A DNA stretch of 64,000 bases from assembly GCF_019334305.1 (NCBI RefSeq), contig NZ_JAHWGH010000014.1, positions 372,001 through 436,000 of the forward strand. Reading direction: 5' to 3'. Numbering within the stretch: the first letter of the stretch is position 1; each line of letters opens with the position of its first letter. Source of the DNA: Rossellomorea orangium. GTDB lineage: Bacteria > Bacillota > Bacilli > Bacillales > Bacillaceae_B. Position numbers and translations under genes: made by a program. A model generated the notes under the pieces. The model was not told the origin of the DNA, searched no databases, and saw nothing but the letters and a program-made list of their open reading frames with translations. This document shows, in pieces, positions 52,221 through 61,488 of the stretch.

Positions 52221-53408
52221 TTATTCAAATTGGTTTTTCTTAATTAAAATGCTTATACTTTGATTGTGATAATCTTTTCCGTTTATAACAATTGACTCAA
52301 CAGAACTAGCTTGATCTTTATTTACGTAACTCGTTATATACTTAGATTCAGCAAAATTAGGATCTTCAAAAGTAGATAAAAGTTCCTGATGTTTCAGCAT
52401 AAGGCAGGCAGTGGCGATATCCAGGGGAATTGAAGCGGATAATAAGTTACCTAAGAATTTCTTAGATGTTCCCACTGGTATTTTTCTAATAGATGCAAAA
52501 GTATTTCCTAGGACTTCTTCTAAATCATCTATTTCTTTTCGATCCTCAGTAATATTTCCACTAGCATTTAAGAAGATATAATCTATGTCCGTGCTTATAT
52601 CATCGATTAAATTTTGAAAGGTACTTTTCGTACTAGACCCGACCTTAACGCTCTCAATTTCTGCTATTATTTCTGCTCCACGTGATTTAGCATATTCGTA
52701 TTCCTCTAATATTAAAACTATAGCACCCTCTCCTATAATCTGACCATTAGCTTGTGAAGTAAATGGATTGTATTCACCATTTTCCGAAAGTCTACCACTT
52801 GAGAGTAATGCATTATACACTAGAGGTGTAAGAGGGGCCTCAGATGCTCCCACTAAGGCTCCTTTTAACTTCCCACTTTTAATAATATGTAATGCATGAT
52901 TTATAGCATACCCGCCACTTAACGAATCTGCCGAGATAGTTTTACTATAACCGAGAATATTATGTTTTATAGATATTTCTCCCTGAGGGGCTGTCGGGAA
53001 CCAGGAAGTGGCAACATATGAATTTAATTTTGTGAGGTCTTTTTTATACAAATCATAAAGTTGAGGTTCTACATATGACCAGCCTCCTGTACAATTTCCA
53101 AGAATTATTCCTATGTCTTTCGCACAATCATCATTAATGATTAAATTGGCATCTTGCATTGCTTTTTCAGCAGCAATTAAAGCCATGCTTGAAAACTTAT
53201 CTATCTTTTTCAGGTTTCTTTTAGGGATTAAATTTTGAATTAACTCATCAGAAACCTTTGATACAACTTGCTCTTCATCTGAATCTAGGTATAATTTTTC
53301 CCTAGAAAAGTGGGAGATCCCTTCATTCATATCCTTCCATAAATCTCTATATTCTAAACCGCTTGCTGTCACAGTTCCTATACCAGTGATAACAACTCTA
53401 TTACTCAT
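52221..53408 (-). CDS. Type II PKS chain-length factor (KS-beta)
   Basis: The 395-aa ketosynthase homologue has the overall KS fold (VVITGIGTVTASGLEYRDLW; QANGQIIGEGAIVLILEEYE), but the active-site Cys is replaced by Ser162 in SADSLSGGYAI. The two catalytic His loops are lost (NASGNI replaces the HGSST loop). Catalytically dead KS partners of this kind are the chain-length factors of type II PKS, paired with an active KS. It follows KS-alpha by 15 bases in the operon. The chain length it would set cannot be predicted by eye. Confidence 0.88.
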   Translation of the reverse strand: MSNRVVITGIGTVTASGLEYRDLWKDMNEGISHFSREKLYLDSDEEQVVSKVSDELIQNLIPKRNLKKIDKFSSMALIAAEKAMQDANLIINDDCAKDIGIILGNCTGGWSYVEPQLYDLYKKDLTKLNSYVATSWFPTAPQGEISIKHNILGYSKTISADSLSGGYAINHALHIIKSGKLKGALVGASEAPLTPLVYNALLSSGRLSENGEYNPFTSQANGQIIGEGAIVLILEEYEYAKSRGAEIIAEIESVKVGSSTKSTFQNLIDDISTDIDYIFLNASGNITEDRKEIDDLEEVLGNTFASIRKIPVGTSKKFLGNLLSASIPLDIATACLMLKHQELLSTFEDPNFAESKYITSYVNKDQASSVESIVINGKDYHNQSISILIKKNQFE

Positions 53409-53423
53409 GTATGCTCTCCCCCT

Positions 53424-54701
53424 TTACTCTGAATATTTTCCAATAATTAAACTTGAGTGAATACCAGAAAAACCACTACTAATCTTCAAAACATACTCCA
53501 CAGGATATTGAAGTTTTGTATTCCCTACTACCCATAAATCTATCGCTGGGTCTTTTTCTACTAGGTTAATAGTTGGTGGGATAATCCCTTCTTGAATACT
53601 TTTTATACTACTAACAATCTCTATACTGTTAGATGCAGCCAAAGGATGGCCAATTTGGGATTTGACAGAAGTAACAGGTATTTGTTCAGTTCTATCTTCA
53701 AAAATTGAAAATAGGGCTTGGTTTTCGGCACGATCATTTTGAGGCGTAGATGAGCCATGCATGTTAACAAAGTTAATTGCTTCCTTGGGTATTCCTGAAT
53801 CCTCTAATGCAAGTTCTATTGAATTCGCAATTGAAATTCCATCTTGAGGAATATCAGTCATATGTTGTGCGTTATTACAGCTACCAAATCCAAATACTTC
53901 TGCTAAAATTGTAGCACCCCTTTTCTTAGCGTGAGTTAAAGACTCCACAACTAGGATTCCACATCCCTCTGCTAGCACAAAACCATCACGGTCTTTATCA
54001 AATGGCCTAGAAGCTCTTTCTGGGCAATCATTCTTTTTTCGAGAAGTCGCTTTAATTTTATTAAACGCTGCAACAGGCAGAGGAGTGATTGGTGCTTCCG
54101 TAGCACCAGTCAGAGCTACATCAATTTCTCCTGATCGAATTGCTTCTAGTGCATAGCCAAGTGCATCAATGCCCCCTGTACACCCTGTAGTAATAACTGC
54201 GTTTCCCCCGGAAAAATTATATTTTTCAGCCAATGTTCTGCTAATTGTATTAAATTGGAACCAATCATAGACTGGATCATTTGAATTAGAAGTTAAAGGC
54301 AGGCTTGTCTCACCTGATTTAGTACCTTTTCTAAAAGTCTGTTCCATATTACCTATGCCACCAATAGCATTGGCTATATAAACTCCCCTTTTATCTGGAT
54401 TATTTTCCTTAGAATAATCCAATCCAGACATGGCTATCGCTTCTTTAGTGGCCGCTAAAGCAAAGAGGACACTTCTGTCATATTTTTCAATCTCTTCTTG
54501 TTTCAATCCAACACTTTCTGGTTTAAAGCAATCAGCAATGCCTGCAATTGCACTTAGATTACAAGGTATTTCAAAGTCCGTTATTTCTCTAACCCCAGAC
54601 ATCCCTCGTATATGGTTATACCAGAACCTCTCCAAATTTTCCCCGATAGGTGTTACAACTGACATTCCAGTTACTACTACCCGTTCTCTTTTCATTTCCA
54701 T
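53424..54701 (-). CDS. Type II PKS ketosynthase (KS-alpha)
   Basis: The protein of about 425 aa has the KS catalytic set: Cys174 in TTGCTGGIDALGYA, His315 in VNMHGSSTPQNDRAENQ, Lys347 and His352 in SVKSQIGHPLAASNS. The GSSTPQND loop is like type II PKS KS-alpha rather than FabF. Counting assumes the ATG at 54701, which has GGAG 6 bases upstream. It pairs with KS-beta to elongate malonyl units on the ACP. Malonyl loading would have to come from the host FabD since no AT gene is present. Confidence 0.9.
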   Translation of the reverse strand: MEMKRERVVVTGMSVVTPIGENLERFWYNHIRGMSGVREITDFEIPCNLSAIAGIADCFKPESVGLKQEEIEKYDRSVLFALAATKEAIAMSGLDYSKENNPDKRGVYIANAIGGIGNMEQTFRKGTKSGETSLPLTSNSNDPVYDWFQFNTISRTLAEKYNFSGGNAVITTGCTGGIDALGYALEAIRSGEIDVALTGATEAPITPLPVAAFNKIKATSRKKNDCPERASRPFDKDRDGFVLAEGCGILVVESLTHAKKRGATILAEVFGFGSCNNAQHMTDIPQDGISIANSIELALEDSGIPKEAINFVNMHGSSTPQNDRAENQALFSIFEDRTEQIPVTSVKSQIGHPLAASNSIEIVSSIKSIQEGIIPPTINLVEKDPAIDLWVVGNTKLQYPVEYVLKISSGFSGIHSSLIIGKYSE

Positions 54702-54720
54702 GTAGCACTCCTTCACTTAC

Positions 54721-55473
54721 TTATTCCATATTAGCGACAACGCGAGCCCAACCTGCTCCGCAATTTTTCACCTTGATTGGGAAACAAGATACTTTAAACC
54801 CGAATGGAACTGGTACTTTATCTAAATTACATAACCGTTCTATCTGACAATATTCTTTTTGTCTACCATAAACATGAGCTGGCCATAATACTTCGGTAGA
54901 GTTAGTCCGTTCAAATTCATCTAACATTTTATGAAATGGAGGATCAAAACCAAAGCTATCAATTCCTATTATTTTAACCCCTTGTTTAACTATCCAGTTT
55001 GTTGCTTCTTTTGTTACTCCTCTAAAGTCAGTGAAATATTCTTTTGTTCCCCAAAGCTTATCAGCTCCAGTATTAATGAAGACAATATCCCCTGGTTTAA
55101 TTGTATATCCCACTTTATATAAATAATCTACAATTTCTTGTTTAGTAACTGGTCCATCACTTTTACTTTTGGCGTCGATTATTAGACCGTCCCCGTAACA
55201 CCATTCAAGCGGGACTTCTTCAATAGTCTTAGCTCTTGCTCCTTCGCACAGTGGACCATAATGTGATGGGGCATCAAGATGAGTTCCCGAGTGGCTTGTA
55301 ATTTTTATGCGCTCATGGGATAGTGCCATACCATCAGGGAAATCTTCTTTTTTTAAGTTTTTATCAGCTCCAAGAATTTCTGCACCTTGTTCATGAGAAA
55401 TATATTCTATCTCAACTGGTTCTGGTTCACTTGTAGATGTTTCAATTGTCAAGCTAAGGTCGATTATCTTCAA
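54721..55473 (-). CDS. PF04199-type putative cyclase/metal hydrolase
   Basis: The protein of about 250 aa belongs to the cyclase family (kynurenine formamidase fold). It has the metal motif HSGTHLDAPSHYG near residue 63 and a C-terminal PAHVYGR segment. Members occur in type II PKS pathways as late-acting cyclases, and otherwise as hydrolases. The start is TTG 55473, with GAGGTG 7 bases upstream. It lies 19 bases before KS-alpha. In this context ring closure of the polyketide is the best guess. Confidence 0.82.
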   Translation of the reverse strand: MKIIDLSLTIETSTSEPEPVEIEYISHEQGAEILGADKNLKKEDFPDGMALSHERIKITSHSGTHLDAPSHYGPLCEGARAKTIEEVPLEWCYGDGLIIDAKSKSDGPVTKQEIVDYLYKVGYTIKPGDIVFINTGADKLWGTKEYFTDFRGVTKEATNWIVKQGVKIIGIDSFGFDPPFHKMLDEFERTNSTEVLWPAHVYGRQKEYCQIERLCNLDKVPVPFGFKVSCFPIKVKNCGAGWARVVANME

Positions 55474-55531
55474 TTTCAAGCACCTCTAAACTGCTCCCTT
55501 TCTATTAAAGAAAAGGAGCACTAAATTATAT

Positions 55532-56428
55532 TTAATTCATTGCTTTGGCAAATGAGTTTAAAATTTTGTTTATTCGCTCCTCAAGTTTTTCTCTATAGTC
55601 AGTAACACGCTTTTTATACTCAACTAATTCTTCATCTGGTCCTCTTTTAAGCGTAAAACCCCGTTTTGCTTCTACGGTTGTTTTATCAGTACCATCATGT
55701 CCTGACAGTAACCAAGCACCCACATGATAGTTCAATAAACGAGGAGGCTCTGGGCTAAAGAAATGAATCCCCTCGTCCTCTGCGTACCGAATAGTTCTAA
55801 CATTTTCTTTGGCGCCATCTCTCCATACAGTCATAGCAAATTCTTGATGGACTTGATCATCATAAATGACGGTCACATTATCAATTTTATTCCAATATGA
55901 ATTCCACTTTTTTATATCCCAAAAAATTTCAAATAAACTGTGCTTATTTTCATTTAGCTCAATAGATAGGGTAATTTCCTGATAAAGTTCCAGATAATTT
56001 TTAAAGCAGGTAAGGTTTTGGTTTAGAAATCTCTTAAGATTTTTTGTAAATCTAATTTCAGCTAAATGAAGTTCTTCATCTGTCATATTTTCATTAACCA
56101 ACTCAACCGTTCTTGTAGCTGTTACCTCTGTAGTACTCCCTTTGTTTATAAACTTCCATTCTCCTACCATACTTTTAACTCCCGGAGGGGGGATTGGTTG
56201 AGTTAATTCTATACTTTCATATTTTTTGCAAATCCTTTTGGAATGAACAGTTTCAGGACCAGTTGGCCTTGAAACTGTCATTAAAAACTCTTGATAGACC
56301 CCATCATCTTCAATTTCATTAATTTCCAACACGTCTGGAAGAACTTTTTTCCATTTATGAATATCAGCATAAGCACCATATACTTCTTCAATTGGCGCAT
56401 TAATAATAATCGTTTGCTGAATAATCAT
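55532..56428 (-). CDS. Di-domain SRPBCC aromatase/cyclase
   Basis: The protein of about 298 aa has two SRPBCC repeats. Repeat 1 begins IIQQTIIINAPIEEVYGAYA and has ELTQPIPPPGVKSMVGEW. Repeat 2 begins about residue 150 (ITLSIELNENKHSLFEIFWD) and has FFSPEPPRLLNYHVGAW. This is the architecture of di-domain aromatase/cyclases of type II PKS pathways, which fold and dehydrate the first ring. The start overlaps the ACP-cyclase stop by 4 bases (ATGA), so both are translated together. Confidence 0.87.
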   Translation of the reverse strand: MIIQQTIIINAPIEEVYGAYADIHKWKKVLPDVLEINEIEDDGVYQEFLMTVSRPTGPETVHSKRICKKYESIELTQPIPPPGVKSMVGEWKFINKGSTTEVTATRTVELVNENMTDEELHLAEIRFTKNLKRFLNQNLTCFKNYLELYQEITLSIELNENKHSLFEIFWDIKKWNSYWNKIDNVTVIYDDQVHQEFAMTVWRDGAKENVRTIRYAEDEGIHFFSPEPPRLLNYHVGAWLLSGHDGTDKTTVEAKRGFTLKRGPDEELVEYKKRVTDYREKLEERINKILNSFAKAMN

Positions 56429-57132
56429 GATGAAACAACTTCTTTTGAAAATATGTTTTTCCACAAACGTAAAGAGGCTTGTGCATGTTCAAATAGTTTA
56501 TCTTCGATTGCTCTTGGTAAGTTCTCTAAAGTAATGTTAGGGAAAAACTCTTTTGCACCTTCTTCAGAGATGTTCCAATTGTGTACTAATGTACCTTCGG
56601 TCATACCATTTTCGAGTTGTTTTAACACCCAGCAACCCCCGTGGTGTTTTAAATACTTTGGTGGAACGGGCTGAAAAAACTCAATAACATTTTCTCGCAA
56701 CCTCCGAATGGAACGAACTTTGACTGGGTTTCCATCTGTGTCAACCGTCATATAAAATTCTTGGTTTGCACCATCATCATATAAAACCTCAATCTTTTTA
56801 ATATGAGGAAGCAATTCCTCCCAGTGTTCCAACTTCCAAAGTGCATCTAAAAAATCACTAGCTGAAGTTGGTAATACTACAGTGTCAGTGCGCCGATAAT
56901 TGAAAGGGGACTTTTTTTGTTCTATTAAACTCAAAACTTCTTGCACAGTAGAGTCACGCGTAATTTCCCCGTCTTTTAAATAGACATTATGTTGTTCTTC
57001 AATTTCACATGTAAGTTCAACAATTTCTTGAGAATCCATTTCTAATTCTTCACCAAGTGTTTGCCCTAACTGAATATCTTCAATTCCAATTCCCATTCCT
57101 TCTAATAAACTTTTAAAAATTTTAATATTCAT
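56425..57132 (-). CDS. Acyl carrier protein fused to an aromatase/cyclase domain
   Basis: The 235-aa fusion has residues 1-75 as an ACP, with the phosphopantetheine Ser34 in ELEMDSQEIVEL and helix III ending DSTVQEVLSLIEQ. Residues about 80-228 are a SRPBCC domain (VVLPTSASDFLDALWKLEHW, EFFQPVPPKYLKHHGG) like the one in the next gene. Type II PKS ACPs are normally stand-alone, so the ACP-cyclase fusion is unusual. AAAGGAG precedes the ATG. It is the only ACP in the operon. Confidence 0.87.
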   Translation of the reverse strand: MNIKIFKSLLEGMGIGIEDIQLGQTLGEELEMDSQEIVELTCEIEEQHNVYLKDGEITRDSTVQEVLSLIEQKKSPFNYRRTDTVVLPTSASDFLDALWKLEHWEELLPHIKKIEVLYDDGANQEFYMTVDTDGNPVKVRSIRRLRENVIEFFQPVPPKYLKHHGGCWVLKQLENGMTEGTLVHNWNISEEGAKEFFPNITLENLPRAIEDKLFEHAQASLRLWKNIFSKEVVSS

Positions 57133-57171
57133 ATTAATTCTCCTTTTATAATTTGATTATTCCGAAAACTA

Positions 57172-58425
57172 TTAAGCTAGCTCAGTCTCTTTGCTTTTAA
57201 CTGGGTCATGGTCGGCTAATAAATGACAACCGGCTAAACCTGAAATAAGAAAGATAAAATCCTCTCTATCTGTTAATTTCCTCCATGGGTCCACAAGAGT
57301 TTGAGCCTTTTTAAAATAAGATGTTCTATCAAGACTAGCATCATAAAAATAATGTACGAAGGAAATGACTTTTTCTAAGAATGTCTTATACGCTGCTTCG
57401 TAGCGATATAAATATTCATTCTCGTTTAAGGGATCATCTAGAGCTGAATTAATAAGCTTTGCTGATAAACTTCCAGCATTCATAGCAAGGAAAACACCAG
57501 AGGAGAATAGTGGATCAATAAATCCAGCAGCATCTCCTGCTAGTACATAACCAGGTCCATAAAACTGTTTTGAAACATATGACCAATCTTTTGCAGTTCG
57601 AACGGAATCTACTTGCCTAGCATTTTTAATACGGCGTTTAGTTTCTATACTATTAGATAATACCTCTCTAAATTTTTGTTCAAGGTTGAGATTACCTTTT
57701 TCTTTTGTCCAGTTTCCATTAGATACCCAACCTATGCTAGTCTTTCCATTTGCTAATGGTATAACCCATATCCATCCATCCGTTGTATTTTCAGTTAATA
57801 TGTTTCCAGCTGCGCGATGTTCATATTGCTCAACATCTTCAAAATAACTCCAAACTGCTATGTTTTTTAATTTTTCATCGTATTCTATTAACTTGTTTTT
57901 TCTTGCCAATAATGTAGCTTGTCCAGAAGCATCAATTATATATTTGGCATGAACGATGTATTCTTCTCCATTTGGTTTTCTGTAACGTACCCCTGTGCAT
58001 CGTCCATCTATTTCAATAAATTCAATAACCTGATGTCCTTCTAAAACTGTTGCACCTTTTTCTCTGGCGTTATTTAAAAGAATTTGATCAAATTTACTTC
58101 TCTCTACTTGAAAAGCATAATCATATTCCCCCCCATCTGGACCAGTTTCTCCAAAGTAAATATGCCAAGGGTCAATTGTATTTCCCCATAATAGAGTGAC
58201 ACCATATTTTTGAATAAAATCATCTCTTTTTACCTTATCGTAAATTTCAAGCTCTTTAAGAATTGGAATTATACCTGTCACAAGAGACTCACCAATCTTA
58301 TATCTTGGAAATACCTCTTTTTCTATCACCAAAACATCTTTTCCATTCTTAGCCAATAGCGCAGATGCTGTAGCTCCTGCTGGCCCTCCACCAACTACGA
58401 TTACGTCATAATATAACTTATTCAT
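57172..58425 (-). CDS. Flavin-dependent halogenase-like/oxidoreductase
   Basis: This 417-aa FAD enzyme has GGGPAGATASALLAKNGKDVL (FAD site) from residue 11, PRYKIGESL, QKYGVTLLWG with the Lys common to carrier-protein or phenolic halogenases, the tryptophan pair motif GWIWVIPLANGKTSIGW and the halogenase Fx.Px.SxG signature GFIDPLFSSGVFLAM. These favour a halogenase acting on a polyketide ring. A hydroxylase of the same fold is the main alternative. The start overlaps the methyltransferase stop (ATGA). Confidence 0.85.
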   Translation of the reverse strand: MNKLYYDVIVVGGGPAGATASALLAKNGKDVLVIEKEVFPRYKIGESLVTGIIPILKELEIYDKVKRDDFIQKYGVTLLWGNTIDPWHIYFGETGPDGGEYDYAFQVERSKFDQILLNNAREKGATVLEGHQVIEFIEIDGRCTGVRYRKPNGEEYIVHAKYIIDASGQATLLARKNKLIEYDEKLKNIAVWSYFEDVEQYEHRAAGNILTENTTDGWIWVIPLANGKTSIGWVSNGNWTKEKGNLNLEQKFREVLSNSIETKRRIKNARQVDSVRTAKDWSYVSKQFYGPGYVLAGDAAGFIDPLFSSGVFLAMNAGSLSAKLINSALDDPLNENEYLYRYEAAYKTFLEKVISFVHYFYDASLDRTSYFKKAQTLVDPWRKLTDREDFIFLISGLAGCHLLADHDPVKSKETELA

Positions 58426-59492
58426 TGAAACTCACCTTTTTCTGCAAAAATTAGGTTACTTGGACCAGTAATATGCTGTAACGATACATTCAGAAATTTA
58501 GATCCGTTCAGTAAATTACTATACTCATCTATTGTATAGGCATGTCCTGTACCAACTAAAAACGCTTCTACACCAAATAACAAAGGAAAAATATTTCTTG
58601 AATTTCTGTCTTCTACTATGAATTCATTAATAATTAGCTTTCCGCCTTTTTTTAAAGCCAGATAGCATTTCTCTAATAGCTTTTTATTTTCTATTTCACT
58701 GAACCCATGTAATATATGACTAAGTATTAAAAAATCATATTGCTCTATTCCATAATCAACTTCGAAAATATCGCCACTTACATATTGAATCTGCCTGTCC
58801 ACATTCATACGCCTTGCCTGTTCCTCAGCAATACTCAATACGTTCTTTCTATCAATTCCGACAACATTTGCATTTGCATTATGGACAGCGATCAATTGTC
58901 CATATATTCCGGATCCACATCCAACATCTAAGATATTAAATGGAGTAGTAATATTGTCTAAATGTAAGAGTCTTCTTATTTCTTCTACTACAGGTCTAGA
59001 AATTGAATTTAAATAAGGGACAACAACTTCCCATACTTTATTCATTTCATTACCAAATAGTTTATTAGCAGGATTGCCACTAACAATTGACTCACCTAAT
59101 TTTGACCAAACAGGGAAATTTAGATCTTTATGAACCTTCCAAATCCCTCCAATATAATGTTCGCTATCAGTCCTAAGGTAAGCACTAAATTCATTTGATA
59201 CATAATAGTACTTATCATCACATGTTAAAATTTCTAATCCTACTAATGCATCTAACAGCACTTTTAAGCCAGTGGCATTATACTCACTAGATTTTACAAT
59301 TGAAGTGATATCTGCCTTTCCCTCTTCGAAAAAGTCGAAAATTCTCAACTCTAAAGCAGCTACATATACACCAGCTTCTTGTAATCCCCAAGAAATTTTA
59401 AATAGTTTGTTTAATTCTTTATTTTTGTTATAATAATCTTGTATATTGTTTTTTTTATTGTTGGGGATAGTGTAATCATATCCATTTACCAT
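58422..59492 (-). CDS. SAM-dependent O-methyltransferase
   Basis: The 356-aa protein has an N-terminal winged-helix dimerisation domain (IFDFFEEGKADITSIVKSSE, LKVLLDALVGLEIL) and a C-terminal class I methyltransferase with ILDVGCGSGIYGQLIA, then VVGIDRK and GKLIINEFIVED. This is the layout of O-methyltransferases that act on aromatic polyketides. AAGGAG precedes the start. It is coupled to the halogenase-like gene. Confidence 0.9.
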   Translation of the reverse strand: MVNGYDYTIPNNKKNNIQDYYNKNKELNKLFKISWGLQEAGVYVAALELRIFDFFEEGKADITSIVKSSEYNATGLKVLLDALVGLEILTCDDKYYYVSNEFSAYLRTDSEHYIGGIWKVHKDLNFPVWSKLGESIVSGNPANKLFGNEMNKVWEVVVPYLNSISRPVVEEIRRLLHLDNITTPFNILDVGCGSGIYGQLIAVHNANANVVGIDRKNVLSIAEEQARRMNVDRQIQYVSGDIFEVDYGIEQYDFLILSHILHGFSEIENKKLLEKCYLALKKGGKLIINEFIVEDRNSRNIFPLLFGVEAFLVGTGHAYTIDEYSNLLNGSKFLNVSLQHITGPSNLIFAEKGEFQ

Positions 59493-59571
59493 TCATTATC
59501 TCCTTATTTTTTGACTTAAATGAGAGTTCGACATTTTATTTTTTTAACCACCTCCTTAAAAGTTTTCCGTT

Positions 59572-60465
59572 TTATTTAAACAGACTCCTTGCTCTCAAAT
59601 AATGAGCCCAGTATCCCACCATACTCTTATATTTTTTAGAGATTTCTGTAAGGCATAAATCTCCATAAAGAGATTTGACTTCCTTTTGTAGCATTTTTTC
59701 ACCAACTGGTAATTTTTCCATCCTCCCTATGCCTCGAAGCATTATAAAGGATGACGACCATTCTCCAATGCCATTTATCTTTTGAAGCCACTCATTAACT
59801 TTTTCATAATCTGAATAAATTAGAAACTCGTCTTCTATATCTGCAAAAGCATTTGCAGCAGATAGTAAATAATTGGTTTTACGAGAATTTCCAAGAAGTG
59901 ATTGAACTTTATCCTCAGATGAATTTAGTATATGAAGTGGCTCAGGAAATGAAGTATATTCTTGTTGCTTAACTCTTATAGATTTTCCATAAGTTTTTGC
60001 TAATTGATTCATCAAATATTTTGCTTTCCTTTGAGGGGTTCTTTGAGATAGAATAGCCCAACACGCATTTTCAAATGGCGTTAAAAACTTTACTTGATGA
60101 TACCCATATAGGTTCTCAATAATTGGATAAAAGGCAGAGTCGTTCTTTGCATCCTTATAAAATTGGTCTAATTCATCTTCTAAGCTAAGGTAGAGCTTGA
60201 TTCTGTTAATAACTTTCTCTTCAAGTTTTTCCGAGATTTCTGAATCTGAATATAACTTATAATTAACTTGAGGAGTTGCGATGTCTCCTTTACCAACTAA
60301 GTTAAATAATACAATTTGATCATCTATACTGGTTGCTTTAATAAGTGAACGACTATTAACAGACTTTTCTTCTTTTGAAGGAGGGAATCGATTAATAAAC
60401 GTTAAGGACTTTTCAAAATCGTAAGGCGCTTTTGGATAAAGTACCCCTTCTTTTTTATTTACCAA
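59572..60465 (-). CDS. HhH-GPD DNA glycosylase (AlkA-like), altered catalytic position
   Basis: The protein of about 297 aa has the HhH-GPD core NACWAILSQRTPQRKAKYLM, then the hairpin LQKINGIGEWSSSFIMLRGI. At the position of the catalytic Asp in AlkA (LPTDLG) it reads LPVGEKML, so the usual Asp is missing. The start is TTG 60465, with AAGGAGG 8 bases upstream. Its place in the polyketide operon suggests self-protection against a DNA-damaging product, as known for other genotoxin clusters, but this is inference. Confidence 0.82.
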   Translation of the reverse strand: MVNKKEGVLYPKAPYDFEKSLTFINRFPPSKEEKSVNSRSLIKATSIDDQIVLFNLVGKGDIATPQVNYKLYSDSEISEKLEEKVINRIKLYLSLEDELDQFYKDAKNDSAFYPIIENLYGYHQVKFLTPFENACWAILSQRTPQRKAKYLMNQLAKTYGKSIRVKQQEYTSFPEPLHILNSSEDKVQSLLGNSRKTNYLLSAANAFADIEDEFLIYSDYEKVNEWLQKINGIGEWSSSFIMLRGIGRMEKLPVGEKMLQKEVKSLYGDLCLTEISKKYKSMVGYWAHYLRARSLFK

Positions 60466-60539
60466 ATTAACTACCTCCTTCTTGACCAATATAATAATTT
60501 TATTACGTAGGTAGAGACGCCTCCCTACCTACAAATTTT

Positions 60540-60929
60540 TTAACAACTACAGTTAGTAGTTTTCTCCGTACTTAGTGGTTCTTGAGGGAAATTCATTTTT
60601 TCCCAAGCCGCAATCCCTCCTGTTAGTTCTTGAACATCTTCAAAACCATTCTCCAATAATTTCACTGCTACTTTTGATGCTGTATTACACCATACATCCC
60701 AACAATAAACCACTACCTTTTTGTCTTTAGGAATCTCATTCAAACGGCTTTCGATTTCAACTTGCGGAATGACGACTGCTCCGTCAATTTTATTTTTCCT
60801 TGCTTCAACGGGACCGTTGCGAACATCTATTAAAACAGAATCTTCAGGAAATTTCTTTTTCATTTGTATATAATCCATAGGGCTTAGAGTTGCTTCAATT
60901 CGAGATTTAAAATAATCTAATCTATTCAT
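60540..60929 (-). CDS. Rhodanese-domain protein
   Basis: The 129-aa single-domain sulfurtransferase has the LIDVRNGPVEARKNKIDGAV start and the active-site loop VVYCWDVWCNTASKVA. A Cys is at the usual catalytic position, and a second Cys lies five residues on. The C-terminal tail CSC is unusual. It is 23 bases after the MarR gene. The role in the operon is unclear, perhaps sulfide or persulfide handling. Confidence 0.87.
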   Translation of the reverse strand: MNRLDYFKSRIEATLSPMDYIQMKKKFPEDSVLIDVRNGPVEARKNKIDGAVVIPQVEIESRLNEIPKDKKVVVYCWDVWCNTASKVAVKLLENGFEDVQELTGGIAAWEKMNFPQEPLSTEKTTNCSC

Positions 60930-60952
60930 TTTTATTCCTCCATTTAATTAAT

Positions 60953-61465
60953 TTAAATAAAACTAGTGATACCTTTTCTCATTTTACTTAAGAGTTCAAA
61001 AAAAGTTTTACGTTCCTCTGGTGATAAAGAACTAACTAGTCCAGCTGTTTTATTATAATGATTAGGTAGCATACCTTCTAAAACTCCTAGTCCTTCTTTA
61101 GTTAAAAAAACAGCTTGCTTTCTGCGATCATCAGGGTGAATCGAACGTTTTACAAAGCCATCTTTTGATAATCCATCAATAAGACCAGTTATAGTAGCTT
61201 TGGTTACATTAGCACTTTTCGCTAATTCTGAAGGGGTAATTGGACTCTCAAATTCACGATATAGTAGCATCATTAAAGTGAACTTCCCTTCAGAAAGACC
61301 GTAGTGTGAAAAATGTTTTCCATAGGCAGCGTTTACTTCTTTGGCGGTTTTTAAAAAATTTAATGTTAATAGCACGCCCTCTACATCTACATTCGGAAAT
61401 TTTTCAGAATAGCTAGATAATATCTCAGGTGTGGGTAGGTCTTTTAGATTAAAATCTAGATACAG
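60953..61465 (-). CDS. MarR-family regulator
   Basis: This MarR protein has the winged HTH SPITPSELAKSANVTKATITG, then GLIDGLSKDGFVKRSIHPDDR, with the wing RKQAVFLTKEG. The start is unusual. A perfect AAAGGAGGT lies 7 bases before a CTG at 61465, whereas the in-frame GTG abuts it and the promoter excludes longer starts. It is first gene of the polyketide operon. The operator overlaps the promoter, so it should be an autorepressor relieved by a ligand. Confidence 0.87.
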   Translation of the reverse strand: MYLDFNLKDLPTPEILSSYSEKFPNVDVEGVLLTLNFLKTAKEVNAAYGKHFSHYGLSEGKFTLMMLLYREFESPITPSELAKSANVTKATITGLIDGLSKDGFVKRSIHPDDRRKQAVFLTKEGLGVLEGMLPNHYNKTAGLVSSLSPEERKTFFELLSKMRKGITSFI

Positions 61466-61488
61466 TTGTTCCACCTCCTTTTTAGTAT

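Noticed and set aside
59572-60929. Rhodanese and glycosylase as an unrelated separate operon
   Set aside because: Gaps are only 23-79 bases with no terminator or new promoter seen, so they are kept with the polyketide operon, though independent function remains possible.
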